NCBI GenBank assembly: GCA_024278715.1
Contig: JAJRSN010000318.1
Coordinates: 1 to 6,839 of the forward strand
Origin: Calditrichota bacterium
GTDB lineage: Bacteria > Calditrichota > Calditrichia > Calditrichales > Calditrichaceae
Reading direction: 5' to 3'
Length of the DNA: 6,839 bases
Below, one piece after another: positions 6,016 through 6,839 of the stretch (position 1 is the stretch's first letter; the number at the start of each line of letters is the position of its first letter). The position numbers and the translations under genes were made by a program. Below the pieces are notes generated by a model. It was not told the origin of the DNA, ran no database searches, and worked only from the letters and a program-made list of their open reading frames with translations.

Positions 6016-6497
6016 AAGAAGATTCTGTTCGAATTCAACTGATTCCCAAAGTTGACGAACAATTGGAAAATCTAAAAAGCGGCATACCCGAATGGCGAAA
6101 TTTAAGCGAAAAAATCTGGTATCCCGAGTACATGCCGGATGAATTGACCTTTCGCATCGAATATGAAAAACAGGTAGTTGGCGCGATTCAATTAATTAAT
6201 ATTCGTTGGTTTAACCGCAAAGCCGAAATTCGAATCTGGCTTATTCCGAAAGTCAGAAAAAAAGGATTGGCGCAAACCGCTCTTCGGGAATTGATTAATC
6301 TGGCTTTCAGGAATTTGAATTTTCATCGGCTTGAAGCGGAGGTGTATTCTTTTAATTTGCCTGCCAGGAACTTATTCAACAAATTAGGGTTTGTTGAGGA
6401 AGGCATTTTAAGAGAAGCAAAATTTACGGACGGTAAGTACCATGATATTATCCGTTTCGGTTTGTTAAAAAACGAATTTCTAAAAACTTTGGATTAA
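6006..6497 (+). CDS. GNAT family N-acetyltransferase, RimJ/RimL-like
   Basis: This 163-aa soluble protein has the fold signals of a GCN5-related acetyltransferase, which moves acetyl from acetyl-CoA to an amine. The central strand AEIRIWLIPKVRKKGLAQTALREL (about 73-96) contains the acetyl-CoA pyrophosphate-binding loop R84-K-K-G87-L-A89. The C-terminal part has NFHRLEAEVYSFN with Asn117, then the typical KLGFVEEGILREAKFTDGKYHDIIRFGLL block, closest in style to RimJ/RimL protein or sugar N-acetyltransferases (Acetyltransf_3). The acceptor cannot be predicted. Its ATG lies inside the end of the PAP2 gene, with a 10-bp overlap, and has an ideal AAGGAG at 5991-5996, 9 nt upstream, so translation is probably coupled to that gene. 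The length is normal for the family and no key segment is missing. Confidence 0.9.
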   Translation: MWVEEDSVRIQLIPKVDEQLENLKSGIPEWRNLSEKIWYPEYMPDELTFRIEYEKQVVGAIQLINIRWFNRKAEIRIWLIPKVRKKGLAQTALRELINLAFRNLNFHRLEAEVYSFNLPARNLFNKLGFVEEGILREAKFTDGKYHDIIRFGLLKNEFLKTLD

Positions 6498-6538
6498 AAA
6501 TCTGAACGGTAAAGGTTTTTAGGGGGCAAAATAAATCC

Positions 6539-6839
6539 ATGCTGACTACTTTAATTTCATTGACCGTAATAGGTCTTTTGGTTGGTTTTGCTTTTTCCAT
6601 GCCCACCGCGGGTCCCATTAGCATTCTTGTTATTTCTTACACGTTACACAATAATCGCAAAAGAGCGCTTTTCACAGCCATAGGCGGCGCGACGGTTGAT
6701 TTTCTTTATATTTTTATCGTCGTATTCGGATTTACAAAGTTGTTTATAAAATACAAGTGGAGCATAACCTACATCTTACTCTTAGGTTCGATATTTATTT
6801 TCATCTTAGCCTATAAACTCTGGAACACCCGCCTTCACC
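6539..6839 (+). CDS. LysE/RhtB-like membrane transporter, N-terminal part (runs off window)
   Basis: An open frame starts at ATG 6539 and runs 100 codons without a stop to the window edge, so the 3' end is missing. The product is very hydrophobic, with spans near 4-20, 26-36, 52-68 and 76-92. A short basic loop, HNNRKRALFTAIGGATVDFLY (about 37-57), follows the first helices. The segment MPTAGPISILVISYTLHNNRKRAL resembles the start of LysE/RhtB amino-acid exporters, where a GPxxxxV segment is followed by a basic loop and a Gly-rich second helix. The ribosome site AGGGGG at 6521-6526 is 12 nt from the ATG, somewhat far, but no other in-frame start is present. It follows the acetyltransferase by 41 bp with no terminator between them, so it may belong to the same transcript. 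The exported substrate is unknown; the family assignment rests on the N-terminus only. Confidence 0.78.
   Translation, partial: MLTTLISLTVIGLLVGFAFSMPTAGPISILVISYTLHNNRKRALFTAIGGATVDFLYIFIVVFGFTKLFIKYKWSITYILLLGSIFIFILAYKLWNTRLH

Overview
The window is 6.8 kb of a bacterial chromosome of medium GC, with every clear gene on the + strand and short gaps between them. No tRNA, rRNA, CRISPR array, insertion sequence or phage gene is visible. The gene styles (split B12-dependent acyl-CoA mutase, PccB-type carboxyltransferase, RadC, AGG-type ribosome binding sites) suit a heterotrophic Gram-negative bacterium. A Calditrichota or other FCB-like lineage is only a guess, because nothing here fixes the taxon.

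Bases 1-324 are non-coding on the strand of the main genes. They hold a 10-bp tandem repeat, an AT-rich near-perfect 22-bp palindrome lying over a TATAAT box, and a small leader hairpin. The large subunit of an adenosylcobalamin acyl-CoA mutase follows (325-1968), then a 176-bp gap with a possible intrinsic terminator, then the B12-binding small subunit (2145-2564). The large subunit would normally be labelled methylmalonyl-CoA mutase. However, its two substrate-discriminating residues are Phe76 and Gln194, the isobutyryl-CoA mutase (ICM) pair, not the Tyr/Arg pair of methylmalonyl-CoA mutase.

A 185-bp gap with a long-armed inverted repeat leads to radC (2750-3463). Forty-nine bases later comes the carboxyltransferase (beta) subunit of a propionyl-CoA-type biotin carboxylase or decarboxylase (3513-5063). 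A PAP2/Aur1-like membrane lipid phosphatase or transferase (5092-6015), an overlapping RimJ/RimL-like GNAT acetyltransferase (6006-6497) and the start of a LysE/RhtB-like exporter cut off by the window edge (6539-6839) complete a tightly packed run that may be one transcript.

The metabolic logic is inferred. ICM would interconvert n-butyryl-CoA and isobutyryl-CoA, isobutyryl-CoA can be degraded by the valine route to propionyl-CoA, and a PccB-type enzyme handles propionyl-CoA/methylmalonyl-CoA. The other genes have no evident link to this pathway. I found no convincing new defence or mobile system. The most valuable observation is the ICM-like active site, followed by the palindrome upstream of it.
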